From: Parietaria judaica
Taxonomy: Eukaryota; Streptophyta; Magnoliopsida; Rosales; Urticaceae
Reading direction: 5' to 3'
NCBI GenBank assembly: GCA_954871525.1
Contig: OX940862.1
Span: 45,625,732 to 45,689,731 of the forward strand
DNA: 64,000 bases
Shown here: positions 35,301-45,972 of the stretch, piece after piece
Numbering within the stretch: position 1 is the stretch's first letter
Layout of the letters: the number at the start of each line of letters is the position of its first letter
Notes under the pieces: generated by a model
The model's input: the letters and a program-made list of their open reading frames with translations, nothing else
Databases searched by the model: none
What the model was told of the DNA's origin: nothing
Position numbers and translations under genes: made by a program

Positions 35301-36540
35301 ATGGACATACTCTTCCATTATATACTGCTAACTATTTTGAGAGAATTACAATATTACATATTTTTAATATTAATAAACGATAGCATTATTAAAATTTAAA
35401 CAATACACAATTAAAATAACTATAATTGTTTAGTTAAGCAATTCACAAGATCAATGTGAATGTAACTCTTTCAATAATATTATTTTTGCCATCGCGCGGT
35501 ACGGCCTGATAGTATTGGTTAAATTGAGAAATTGATACATATCTAGATACATAAATAAGGGTATTTCAGTAATTTTATATTTTTATTATGTATTTGTTTA
35601 TTTAGGACGTAATTAATATTATCTCTGAAACAGTCTAAATTAGATGACTTATAAATATGAACACTTGCCCATGTGGATTATGATAGATACACATCGACCT
35701 GTGAAAAATCATGTCGTTTTAGTGAAACCTTCTAGTGTCTCTCTTTCTATATATCAAATCTTAGCATTTGAAGAGCAGTTCAAAACGTAGCATCAATGTT
35801 TATCACCTATTAATAAGAGGTTTAACTGCGGAAATAATACATAATCTTTTGTTGACGATATTTTAAGTCCCCAACTTTTTAAAGTGTTGTGAAAAATGAA
35901 CAACGTTAGATCTGTTAAAAAACGTCATTGATGCTTTAGGAGAGAGAGGAACTTTGTTGTTGACAAAGGTCGAAAATTGAAAATATTAATAGTAGAAGTT
36001 TAAAGATTATGTATACCAAAAGACTAAACTATGTAGTTGAAATTTACGTAAATGAGATAGCCCGAATTCGGTTGCCTGAGATATCAGCCAAAATTTGGGG
36101 CTATCTTAGTCATGGAAAAAATGTAATTTATAAATATATTTGTATAATCTTAAATTTTGTTTAAATAAAGATTATATTAACTTACCCAAGCCATCACTTT
36201 AGTATGAGTAGTTGAGAGTATAAGTATTTAAAGATGAGAAAAATGTTGAGAAAAAGAGAAAGTGAAGAGAAAGAGAGAAGAAAATGACTTTATAATATAT
36301 TTGTCAAATAATGTTGAGAGTACTGTTTTATAAATTATAAAATCTGATTACTATTCTTCAACTAGATCAACTTAATGCTATTACATCGTTTTCTTCACTC
36401 CAATTTTTGTATTTACTTAAGGTATAAGCGTTGACTTTTACTTTTCAGTGTCACTTGACGTACTAAGACTCTCACCTCCTCACGTATACAGAAGCTTCGT
36501 GCCAATCTGCTTCTTGCTGAATCCCAATTCCCAAGCCCAA
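32341..36540. other. AT-rich intergenic DNA
   Basis: No gene supported. A 54-bp direct repeat lies at about 32438-32545. About 33255-33700 contains several related 'gatatc.aac..tcacc' blocks at uneven spacing. A GC-rich word 'gccatcgcgcggtacggcctg' at about 35490-35512 stands out from its surroundings and is roughly inverted relative to 11308-11335. Short ORFs at 32939-33154 and 33875-34118 have low-complexity K/N/I/Y-rich translations and look random. Confidence 0.5.
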
Positions 36541-36542
36541 TA

Positions 36543-36560
36543 TCTCTATTATATAATCTG
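36543..36560 (+). promoter_or_regulatory. Likely core promoter of the C2 gene
   Basis: 'tctattatataatctg' is a TATA-like element about 45 bp before the start codon, implying a very short 5' UTR if it is used. A 'cacgta' word lies further upstream at about 36481. Confidence 0.4.
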
Positions 36561-36595
36561 TATATGACATCTATATCAAAGCCAGAAAGTCAAAG

Positions 36596-37240
36596 ATGCC
36601 GTTGAGGCCGATAGAGATCACGGTGATCTCGGCCAAAGGGCTGAAGAGGGTGAAGTGGCTGAGCAAGATGGACGTCTACGTCGTTGTCTCTCTCTCTGGC
36701 GGGCCCGCGGCCGAGAAGAAAACTCACGTGGACGAGGGCAGCGGGCCTGATCCGATCTGGAACTCCACGATGAGCTTCCACGTGGATGAGCGGCAAAGCC
36801 TCACCTTCAGGGTGACATGTCACCGCCGCTTCCACTCCGACGCGGGCATTGGAGAAACGGAAGTTGCTGTCAGCGAACTACTCGAAAATGGCGGGGACGG
36901 GAATCTCGAGAAGTACCTGACGTGCAAGCTGAAGAGGCCAAGCGGCAAGTACCGCGGAGAGCTCAACCTGTCGTACAAGGTCGCAGCCGAGACGCTGGAA
37001 GATGAGGGAGATTCCTCCGTCAACTTTGTTGCTGACACTTCGTCTGTCGTCAACATCACCGGGCCCGAGGTGGGCCTTACCGGGCCGTTCCGGGGCGTTA
37101 ATAAGTGGACGGTTGTGCTTACCGATTTGTTTGTTTTGCTTGTCTTCGTTTCGTTGATCACTGCGACGAGGGGTTTCTCTTTTGATCTAATACAGGGTGG
37201 TATGTACTTGTATCGAGAGTGTAGGAAATTGTGGGAGTGA
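36596..37240 (+). CDS. C2-domain protein with C-terminal membrane anchor (SRC2-like)
   Basis: A single open frame of 214 residues whose codon use and base composition differ sharply from the AT-rich flanks. Residues 4-128 form one C2 domain: 'LRPIEITVISAKGLK' (strand 1), 'KMDVYVVVSL' (strand 2 with Asp26), 'DPIWNSTMSFHV' (residues 52-63) and 'IGETEVAVSELL' (85-96). The typical S-D-P-Y is K-M-D-V-Y here, and few of the usual Ca-binding Asp are present, so calcium binding is uncertain. Residues about 171-190 are hydrophobic (WTVVLTDLFVLLVFVSLITA), a probable transmembrane anchor, followed by a short C-terminal tail. Plant SRC2/BAP-type small C2 proteins bind membranes in cold and defence responses; that role is by family analogy only. 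No intron or neighbour supports a more specific call. Confidence 0.88.
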   Translation: MPLRPIEITVISAKGLKRVKWLSKMDVYVVVSLSGGPAAEKKTHVDEGSGPDPIWNSTMSFHVDERQSLTFRVTCHRRFHSDAGIGETEVAVSELLENGGDGNLEKYLTCKLKRPSGKYRGELNLSYKVAAETLEDEGDSSVNFVADTSSVVNITGPEVGLTGPFRGVNKWTVVLTDLFVLLVFVSLITATRGFSFDLIQGGMYLYRECRKLWE

Positions 37241-37302
37241 GAGAGAAGATAGAACTGGTTGAGAAGCTTGTCTTTTACTTGGAGTAATAGCCAAGGAAAA
37301 AC

Positions 37303-37622
37303 TGTTAAAAACGGTTGAAATTTATGCACATTTCTACACTATATAGAATATTCTATATGTCCTAGATACATGTAAAATACGAAGAGATAAAGTGTTTGGA
37401 AAAATCTAGAAATAGAGTAATCTAGAATTCTGTTATAAATCATTTGAGTATAAAAAAATCTAGACTAGAAACTATAAGAATTATCTAGAGAGTTGTGATT
37501 TGAATTTACAAGAAAAAGTAGAATGTTGTACTCCCTCTATATAAAGAGGTCATGTGGTGTTATACATTTGCTAGAATCAATAAACAAAATTCTATTCGAA
37601 CACTCTCGTTTCCATTTCTACA
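37303..37622 (+). repeat. Possible small LTR remnant downstream of the C2 gene
   Basis: About 320 bp beginning 'tgttaaaaac' and ending 'tttctaca'. Near the end there is a TATA-like 'ctatataaagag' (about 37537-37548), then 'caataaac' with an AATAAA at 37579-37584, the usual U3-R-U5 order of small copia or TRIM LTRs. I see no target duplication and no second LTR. It starts about 60 bp after the C2 stop codon, so it may supply that gene's poly(A) signal. Confidence 0.3.
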
Positions 37623-38272
37623 TACATACACTATTTACGATAAAATATCTACTTTAGAAAGCACCCACCAAAAAATAAACATATTCCGCACAACATAACT
37701 ATATAAACGACAAGTTTTTAAGTTCTCATTCAAGTGTACTAAACATTATGTATTGAACTGACTCCATGTTTAGGGTAAGTTACATTAAAATGGAAAGAAA
37801 ATGTGTATTGAGCGAAAATTTGATGTGCATGCGACACACCAAATATATATGGTAAGTGTTGTAGCGTAGCAAGGATTCAATTTAGTGAAACCTAAGTGAA
37901 GTTTTCATGGTTTATCGGGTTTCCCACTGAGGTTGATAGAGCTTAATTTGATTTTATAACTCTATGGTCTATGGTAGCCGGTGCTATCTATATTTTATAT
38001 AGATGAGATAGAAGAGAAACAAATTAATAAGATAAAAATAGTAGCGAATAAAATTAAAATACATATCGATGGTTCTTGGATTTGACGAGCATCGATTTAT
38101 CACTTTTATTCGCAAGATATTTTTTGACATTTTGTAAAATATAAAATCATCTGCGAGTTCCAAAACGCGTTGAACGCTCTTCTTAGAGCTTGAATCGCCA
38201 CATGGATATAACCACACTTTAAAACCGTACTGAAAAAGTTTAGACCAAACTTTTTTTGTTTTGTGGAATCAT
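37623..38272. other. Intergenic DNA left of copia copy 2
   Basis: No gene supported. A minus-strand frame at 37984-38217 (with SSSKKSVQRVLELADDF) continues toward the copia insertion site. It could be the end of an interrupted reading frame but has no recognised domain. Confidence 0.4.
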
Positions 38273-38277
38273 CCATC

Positions 38278-41037
38278 TGTTGGAAATCGATGGTATCAAG
38301 TCGACTTCCTTACCACGATAATAGCCTCCGGTCCGTCCCGGTAACATTTAAAAAATTCATTTTAAAGCGGAAATCCTGTTATCGGACCGACGACACAGAT
38401 ATCGGGTAACAATCAAAACTGAGATCTGATAAATATTTCGAATTTAATATTTTCATATTCATTATTAATAATCTAGTCGAAATTAGGAAACAAATAGAAA
38501 GCAGTAAATGGTCGCATTTATTTACCCAATGCATAAGGCCGTACCTCAGTTGACGATTCCGGCTGCGCGTTCTGAAATTGGCAGGGCTCCGCCGGTGTTG
38601 AGGGAAACTCCCGTGATCTTCCGGGATATGACTCCTGGATTCCTCGCTACCGAAGCGTGGGCTTCGCTGGCAGGACTCCGTCGCAAAATATAACTGAAAG
38701 TTCTTTTAAAGCTACCGGAGAAAAATATCTCCTAAGCCGAACCAGAAGAAGAGATCAGAAGCAAAAATTCGCAGACCCTTAGAGAGAGAGGAGAGCTCGA
38801 ATTTTTACTCTGGGAAAGGTGTGTTGAATGTGTAGAATGAGCTCCCCTTTTATAGGCTCAAACTGTAACCGATTTGGAGATATTCCCTCCCTATATTCGA
38901 ATTCCTTTAATTAAATATAAATAATTATTTCAATCCAATGATCCAGATTTAATCTCATCTAGATCCAATGGGTATAATTAATCAGGGATTTAATTAATTG
39001 AATAATATAAGATAAGATCATATCATATATTTTTCGAATTTTATTATATATATATATATATCCAAATTCGAATTTGTTAATGATTATCTAGATCCAATGG
39101 TTAAAATTAAATCTTTAACCAATCCAATGGATCAAATCAATTAGGGATAAAGTCAAATACCCTAGGGTTATACAAAACCCTAATTCGAACTTATTATCCT
39201 ATCTTTATTCGAATTTCATATCATATATATAATGTTAATTAATTTCTAATCCGACGGCTTAAAGATAAGATCTCAAAACCGATCCAACGGATAGAATTAA
39301 TCAAGCTAATTCGAAATACCTGAACTTGATCACCAAGTTTCAATTTCGAATTACTTTAGGGTTTGAATCAATTATCTCAATCCAACGGTTGATACTCAAT
39401 CATGACCGATCCAATGGATTAAATTGATTTCAGGGTTTTTGCCATTATACCAGACCTTAGGTATTTATGCCGCAAAAACAAAATCTCTCAAGATTGGTTA
39501 TTCGAATTTATCTAGGTTTTGTTATACTCAAACCCTAATTCGAATTACACATTTAATAATACATAAAAATATATTATTTATTTATTAATATAAATCCTTT
39601 AATTATTGATTAATTATTAATAAGATATTAATAATCAAATCCAAATAATCAAATTATATTAATAAATTCTGATCCCTTTATCACACATTAAATGTCATGG
39701 TGCTACACCATCATTTAAATTCGTGACATGTGATTTAATTTCAAAGTTCATCGAACCGAGTCATAAACTTAGAAAATCCATAAATCACAAACCATAAGTC
39801 AGAATGACTTGGTTCAAAAAGAAAAGTTGCTTAGAATTTAATTTAGAACAATATGGTGTTGTTCTATAATCTAAATTCTAACTTTCTTTTTATCAGTTAT
39901 TTTCGTGTACCAAAATATGGTACTTTTGCCACGCTATCGATAAAACTATCCGACGTCTGTCACAGGCTTGTCAGTTTTATAAGTCGAGCCAAATGATTAA
40001 ACATTATCCAGAATGTATTTTAATCACGTACGTATCATCCGTTACGGAGCTATCCTGGGGACCATGGACCCGTATCACTTAAGCTCCAACGAACTGCTAG
40101 TTGTTCGTCAAACCTCGAAGTGATTCCACTATAGACCCGAGGCTGCACTCTTTAGTGATACGGTATATATTATTCCCTTATATACAGCAGGGTGTCCATT
40201 AGATTCAATCAAATACCGATTATTGTCCTTTCACTTGATGACTCACACATGAGCAGACGTTTTATACCGTAATGCCCCTCAATGCATTTTCATCCTTGAC
40301 TCAGCCAGTAATATTATGAGCAACCCACTTATGGTTTCGATTCATAAGTTGCGCACGGGTACCTCTCACTTCTCACCACTGACAATCAAGGGAATCATCA
40401 TGACTCTGTAGAGAGCTGTGTGATGCCCATATCTATGATCAAGCAATCCTTCACTACTGACTATCATGTTCCCAAAATAATAGTGTTGGGAACAGCGGTA
40501 ATATCTTGTGTTCTTTAACGGTTAAATCAAAGCACAATCAAGCCAGTAGCTTAGACTCATGACCACTCAGGACTTAGAACTAATATCCATTTGATCATCA
40601 TTTTGCGACTCAACTACAAGTTGTCAGTGACGGTCTTATATGACAACTTTCTTGAGTTTAAGTCAGGTCCAGTCCAGTATGAAGACGCTTCATACTTAAT
40701 GCACTTCTAGTTAGTGTAGACACACACAAAATCTGGAATAGGATTGTCACTTTAGTCACATTAATGACCTTACCGATTAATGGGCTCCCACCCAGTTAAT
40801 CAGGTCACGGACATTTTTAAGTTCATTTATTATGTTTATTAATTCTCCCTCACATGACTCCTTTGTGATAATAATAACATAATTGCATCCTTTATGAACT
40901 ATGGAATTAAACATTCTATTTTACTCTACAGAAACTATAATAAGATTAACATAATAAGTACCATCTTTATTCAACGACTTGTCATAATCTTTTTACAAAT
41001 GGTTAAATATCTTGTTTAAGGACACACTTGTCCAACA
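38278..41037 (-). repeat. 3' LTR of copia copy 2
   Basis: 2760 bp, 'tgttggaaat' to 'tccaaca'. Minus-strand TATA box (TATAAAAG) at 38847-38854. Unusually long for copia. Confidence 0.95.
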
Positions 41038-41048
41038 ATCTCCCAGTT
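41038..41048 (-). other. Polypurine tract of copia copy 2
   Basis: The minus strand reads AACTGGGAGAT directly against the LTR start. Confidence 0.8.
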
Positions 41049-41052
41049 GTAC

Positions 41053-42606
41053 TTAAAGAAGATGACTCATGTCTTTCACGCCCATATTATCCAGATGCCT
41101 CCTGAATATTTTCTCTGGCAACGTCTTGGTAAATGGATCAGCCAGATTGTCCTCCGATGCTATTTTCACAACCCGTACGTCCCCTCGACGTACTATCTCT
41201 CTAATGAGATGGTATTTCCTCTCTATATGTTTTGCTTTGTTATGGTCTCGGGGCTCTTTCGAATTGGCCACAGCTCCACTGTTATCACAGTATAGAGTTT
41301 GTGGTCCATCTACATCTGGGACTACACCCAGTTCCAAGTAGAAATTCTTTAGCCAAACTGATTCTTTGGCTGCTTCACATGCAGCCACATATTCAGCTTC
41401 CATAGTGGAATCTGCGATACAGGATTGCTTTACGCTTCTCCAGAATATCGCTCCACCAGCAAGGGTGTACACTGCTCCCGAAGTTGATTTTCTCGCGCCT
41501 TTGTGAGACATAAAATCAGAGTCAGTGTACCCTAGTGGATTCAGTTCTGTTCCTGAAAACACTAACATATAGTTTCTCGTTCTCCGAAGATACTTGAGAA
41601 TGTTCTTCACTGCAATCCAGTGAGGCATACCAGGGTTGGATTGGTATCTACTAACCATTCCCACAGCGTAACAGATGTCTGGTCTTGTACACTGCATAGC
41701 GTACATCAGACTTCCCACTGCTGAAGCATAGGGTACCTGCCTCATCTCGTCTTGCTCTTCCGGAGAAGTTGGACACTGGTTCCTACTTAGGAACACTCCA
41801 TGCCTGGTTGGTAAGTTACCACCCTTGGAGTTTGTCATTGCAAAACGTTCAAGCACCTTATCAATGTAAGCTGCTTGTGACAAGGCTAGAAGCCTGTTAT
41901 TGCGATCCCTAAAAATACGGATCCCAAGAACACAACTGGCTTCTCCCATATCCTTCATTTGGAATTGTGTAGATAGCCACGCTTTCACGTCTGATAATCT
42001 TTTCACACTGTTTCCAATGAGAAGAATATCATCGACGTATAGAACAAGAAAAATTTCCACGGACTCATCGTTGAGTTTATAAATGCAGGCTTCAGTTTCA
42101 TTCTGAATGAACCCATAGGTCTTGATGGTCACATCAAACCTTAGATTCCAGGATCTGGAAGCTTGCTTCAATCCATAAATGGACTTGAGTAATCTGCAAA
42201 CTTTCCTTTCTTGACCCTGTTGCACGAACCCTTCTGGTTGGTCCATATAGATGTTCTCGTCAATGTACCCGTTCAGGAATGCGGTTTTGACGTCCATCTG
42301 CCATATCTCGTAATTGAGACTACAGGCTATGGCCATGAGAATCCGGATGGACTTGTACTTAGCGACTGGAGCGAAGGTCTCATCGAAATCAATACCTTCC
42401 CTCTGGGTAAAACCCTTTGCCACTAGTCTAGCCTTGAAGGTTTCAACCTTCCCGTCCACTCCTCTCTTTCTCTTGTATACCCATTTATTCCCTATGGTTT
42501 TGAAACCATCAGGTAGGTCTACAAGTTCCCAGACTTCATTAGAATCCATTGATTCTATTTCTTGGTTCATGGCATCCTGCCATTCTCCCTTATCAGGATC
42601 CATCAT
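41053..42606 (-). CDS. Copia reverse transcriptase - RNase H, open
   Basis: A 517-residue open frame. Residues about 25-250 are RT_2-type reverse transcriptase: 'NKWVYKRKRGVDG' (40-52), 'QMDVKTAFLNG' with the first catalytic Asp105, 'YGLKQASRSWN' (144-154) and the polymerase motif Y-V-D-D at 190-193. The C-terminal third is RNase H, with 'YTDSDF', 'STMEAEY', 'YCDNSGA' and 'NLADPFTK', so all four acidic positions are kept. The frame starts in the linker that normally joins integrase to RT. With no upstream protease or integrase it would have to be made by readthrough, splicing or not at all. Open state agrees with young LTRs. Confidence 0.93.
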   Translation of the reverse strand: MMDPDKGEWQDAMNQEIESMDSNEVWELVDLPDGFKTIGNKWVYKRKRGVDGKVETFKARLVAKGFTQREGIDFDETFAPVAKYKSIRILMAIACSLNYEIWQMDVKTAFLNGYIDENIYMDQPEGFVQQGQERKVCRLLKSIYGLKQASRSWNLRFDVTIKTYGFIQNETEACIYKLNDESVEIFLVLYVDDILLIGNSVKRLSDVKAWLSTQFQMKDMGEASCVLGIRIFRDRNNRLLALSQAAYIDKVLERFAMTNSKGGNLPTRHGVFLSRNQCPTSPEEQDEMRQVPYASAVGSLMYAMQCTRPDICYAVGMVSRYQSNPGMPHWIAVKNILKYLRRTRNYMLVFSGTELNPLGYTDSDFMSHKGARKSTSGAVYTLAGGAIFWRSVKQSCIADSTMEAEYVAACEAAKESVWLKNFYLELGVVPDVDGPQTLYCDNSGAVANSKEPRDHNKAKHIERKYHLIREIVRRGDVRVVKIASEDNLADPFTKTLPEKIFRRHLDNMGVKDMSHLL

Positions 42607-43265
42607 AGCTTCCTTGAAGCTTATCGGATCTTCAACACTAGTGTTTGAAACATCTAGGTCAAAAACAGCTGGGTTTACTCGTAGTGTTTAACCGTTCATT
42701 TAGAACCTCCCACTACGTCTGAGTATTCCCAGAGTTTCTAATGAAACTCTTATAGTGACTACTCGTAGTGTTGTTGATGTCAACCTCCCACTACGCCTGA
42801 GTATCACTCGGTTCTGATCCTGGGACCGTGTTTTTCCACTCTCAATTTTGACAACAATCACCGTTATCAAATAAGTACAACAACAATTATTGCCATGAAT
42901 TTCCATCAAAATGATTCTTCATCATTATGATAAGATGTTAACCCTGCTTTAGAGCTTCATCTTTAAGATATGAAGATTTAAGATATTCACTCAAGATGTA
43001 TAGGATCAGAAAAACAGAAATTTATTAAAATTGTCTAAAAATAAATATTGAAGGGTTTTCAAATCGCCCTTCAATTTTGGATCCATACATTTAAAGAATA
43101 AAAATTAAATCTTCATCAACTGCCTTTAGGGTTCTCCGAGCCACTCGGTTGATTTCTGGCAATCACTCCTTAGCTGCTGCTGAAAACAAAGAATATCACA
43201 TTTTTTTTTAGTTTTAGATCTTTGGAGAAAAGACTTTCTAAAACAATGTGTATCAGAGAAATTTA
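42607..43265 (-). other. Non-coding junction where protease and integrase are missing
   Basis: Contains a duplicated linker block (minus-strand 'LRRSGR' twice, about 42700-42810), then AT-rich sequence and the candidate intron at 43180-43282. Copy 1 also lacks protease/integrase at the same place (3400-3770). Confidence 0.7.
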
Positions 43266-43282
43266 TCAGGTGAGATACTCAC
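43180..43282 (-). other. Candidate intron after the gag zinc knuckle
   Basis: On the minus strand the donor is CTG|GTGAGTAT and the acceptor is TTCTTTGTTTTCAG, 103 bp, phase 1. Splicing would exchange the last few gag residues for a short alanine-rich tail. Both sites are close to the plant consensus. Confidence 0.5.
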
Positions 43283-44114
43283 CAGTTTCATTCTTCTTTT
43301 CATTCTGGAGTTTGGGACAATCTCTTTTCCAATGTCCCTCTTCCTTGCATAGGAAGCAACTTCCTCTAGCAGCAGCTTTCTTGCCACCCATTTTTGGCTG
43401 GAAATTCTTTTTCCACTTTTTCTTAGGACTAGGCCTTTTCTTCATCTTAGGGTTGTTAGAATGGTATCCTTTCTTGAACGCAATGTTCAATTTGGATTTC
43501 TTCTTAATCAGACCCGAGATGTCCTCAAAGGTTTGCAATTCATTAATCAACTGAGTCAAACCATATTTCAGTTTGTTCATAATGTAATTGCTGGTGAATG
43601 GAACAAACTCAGGTGACAGCGAATTAAGGATAATGCTGATCTGAGATTTCTCATCCACCTCGGCCCCGTGCAACTCAGCCTCATTGAACCAGTTCGTCAT
43701 GCTCATGACATGGTCACGAACATACGTGCCTGATTTCATCTTGGCATTCATGTAGCGACGAGTCGCTTCATGTTGAGCTTGCTCAGACTGCTTACCATAC
43801 ATCCCTTGAAGAGATTCCATGATTTCAAAAGCAGTGTCCTTGACCTCTAACTTGATTCTTAGCGAATCTGCCATGCTAGCAAGCATGTATGCCTTGGCAC
43901 GATTATTCGCTTGTATCCAAGAATCATAGAGTTCCTTTACACCTCTGGCACTGCCAGTACCCGGTGCAGTGGGACATTCATCAACAAGAACAAAGCGAAT
44001 GTTCTCGCTGATAAGAACAATGTTGATGTTGCTTTTCCATTTTGGAAAATTACTTCCATGTAGAGTGTTGTTCGAAAGCAGTGACATAATTGGATTCGAC
44101 ATTTTAACTGGCAT
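43266..44114 (-). CDS. gag: Copia Gag (UBN2-type) with CCHC zinc knuckle
   Basis: An open frame of 282 residues. Residues about 15-215 are the copia-type gag fold: 'FPKWKSNINIVLISEN', 'DSWIQANNRAKAYMLASM', then 'YMNAKMKSGTYVRDHVMSM' and 'ILNSLSPEFVPF'. A lysine-rich linker leads to one zinc knuckle, C253-x2-C256-x4-H261-x4-C266. Gag would form the virus-like particle and bind element RNA. It ends 16 residues after the knuckle instead of running on into protease. The Met at 44114 is the first in the frame; a second Met four codons later (M-S-N-P-I) matches the ORF1 start of copy 1 and may be the real start. Confidence 0.93.
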   Translation of the reverse strand: MPVKMSNPIMSLLSNNTLHGSNFPKWKSNINIVLISENIRFVLVDECPTAPGTGSARGVKELYDSWIQANNRAKAYMLASMADSLRIKLEVKDTAFEIMESLQGMYGKQSEQAQHEATRRYMNAKMKSGTYVRDHVMSMTNWFNEAELHGAEVDEKSQISIILNSLSPEFVPFTSNYIMNKLKYGLTQLINELQTFEDISGLIKKKSKLNIAFKKGYHSNNPKMKKRPSPKKKWKKNFQPKMGGKKAAARGSCFLCKEEGHWKRDCPKLQNEKKNETGEYLT

Positions 44115-45958
44115 TGAAAAAGAAACTTATTAAACTTTATTATAGGTAGAATGTTTTTGGGTAATTAAGTTGGTTCGAAATAGTCACATGATGCAAACAT
44201 GTTCTCGGGAAAACGTTAATAAACCCTGGGACTATTTCATGATAATTCAACCGACTTTACACATCGTTGCCGGCCTTAAGGCGTGGTCACTCTAAGGTGA
44301 CTCGCGGTATCAACTGTGTAGTTTGGTTGAACTAAGTTTTAGTCATGAACTTAATTAATATTCAATGTTAAGAACCACCACAGTTCTTTATGATTATTAA
44401 CTATCATCATAGACGGTCGGGAAGTACCAACTTCCGTGCAAGCTTAACCCATTATTTTTGGTTCTCGGAATCCTCTTGAAAACGTCGTCCTTAAGGAATG
44501 GTCACTCTAAGGTGACTCACGGTCCATTTCCAAGATTCCTCCGTCCCCATATTCTTTTGGAACTTTCACGGTGCCAAACCTTCCACAAGCACACCTTTCC
44601 TTAAGAGGAGCGGTCACTCTAGGGTGACTCGAGGCGGTGTGGCCAGCAGACCATGTGACAGTAATAATGGAGACCTTTTATTATTTATTCTATACTTGCC
44701 ATTGTTTTAGATAAATAACGTTTTTAACTTTTATCATAAGTTAATTAAAACTTATTATAAACTTTCCTTTAATGATTATTAAAAGTTTATATTTTGGCTT
44801 TATTAATTACACCATGTAATTACATATAAGGCCTCATTGTTTATAGTGTTCATTATTTCATCGGTAGTGATAGGTCAATCATACTTTCTCCAGGTAGATG
44901 GGAGGGGTCCTAACCGGTCATCCAGAAGTGGATGGTGAACCGGCCCCACTTTTGATTCCCTCTTCCTCAGACAAGATTGTATGATTGAGATTTTTCCGAT
45001 TAATAATGCCCACTTTACATTTACTCTTTGCTATTCATATCTATCCTAAATCGACATATTAATAATGATAAAACATAAGCACTATGTTTACGGGTTATGA
45101 AAATAGGTTACTACAAATTATATCTATGATGAACATATATAATTAGATTTTAATGATTCCCATTCTCTAAGAATAATCATTAATTTATGCTATGGCTTAT
45201 AATTAATTATTTATGAAATTTTAAAATAAGTCAATGATATTATTCCTAAGAATTATCATCCATATTTTAATATTAAATAAGACAATATTATTTATTCAAT
45301 AAATAATATCCATATTTAATTTTATGAATTATATAAAATAAGTCAATGTTATTTATCCATAAATAACATCCATATTTTATTGATTCATAATTTATTCAAT
45401 TTCATTTAATATTTAATTATTCCTAAGGATCCGGGTCGGAATAAATTCCGACCCATAATTAAAAATTATGTACGTGGGCCCTCCGGGCCTAAGCCCGGGC
45501 CCACGACCCTAGGAAAAGCCACGCCCAGCCTCTCGGGAGGGCCAGGGCAGCGCCCACCTCGCGCTGGGCCTGCTAGCCCATTCCGCTGCCAGGCAGCGTG
45601 GGCCGCAGGTCAGCCCGCGAGGCCCAGGCGCTGCGCGCCAGGGCAACCCGCAAGGGTTTCACCCTGGGCCTCGCCCCTGGCGTGGGCCTGCGTCGGGCCT
45701 GGCCCGTGGCTCTCAGAGTTTCGACCCTGGGGCTGCAGCGGTAGCCCCTGGTCACCCTTAGCCACGCGCTGGGCTGCGCCTAGCAGCCCGCCCTTGTTTT
45801 CCGTTCCCGATTTCTCGGGTCGGGAAATTAATCTAATTTTAAATTAAAAATTAAAATATCTAGAAATAAATTTCAATTTTAATTATTAATTTATTCATCA
45901 AATAATTCTTTTAAACCTTTAAAAATTAAATTTCGAAATTATTTATCCTGGAACCGTA
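44115..45958 (-). other. Leader of copia copy 2
   Basis: Untranslated leader. It has three copies of an inverted-repeat motif 'ggtcactcta.ggtgactc' (44285, 44500 and 44612), a ~500-bp AT-rich stretch with repeated 'aagtcaatg.tatt..' blocks, and a GC-rich block (45470-45800). The block opens with a strong inverted repeat (cgtgggccc...gggcccacg, 45473-45505). Copy 1 has the same order of parts. Confidence 0.75.
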
Positions 45959-45970
45959 GCTCTGATACCA
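45959..45970 (-). other. Primer-binding site of copia copy 2
   Basis: TGGTATCAGAGC on the minus strand, two bases from the LTR, complementary to initiator tRNA-Met. Confidence 0.92.
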
Positions 45971-45972
45971 AT

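Noticed and set aside
38508..38693. 61-codon frame, identical at 46202-46387 and similar in reverse at 51209-51424
   Set aside because: Lies within the LTRs, antisense to the element, and is identical only because the LTRs are near-identical. No start context or domain.
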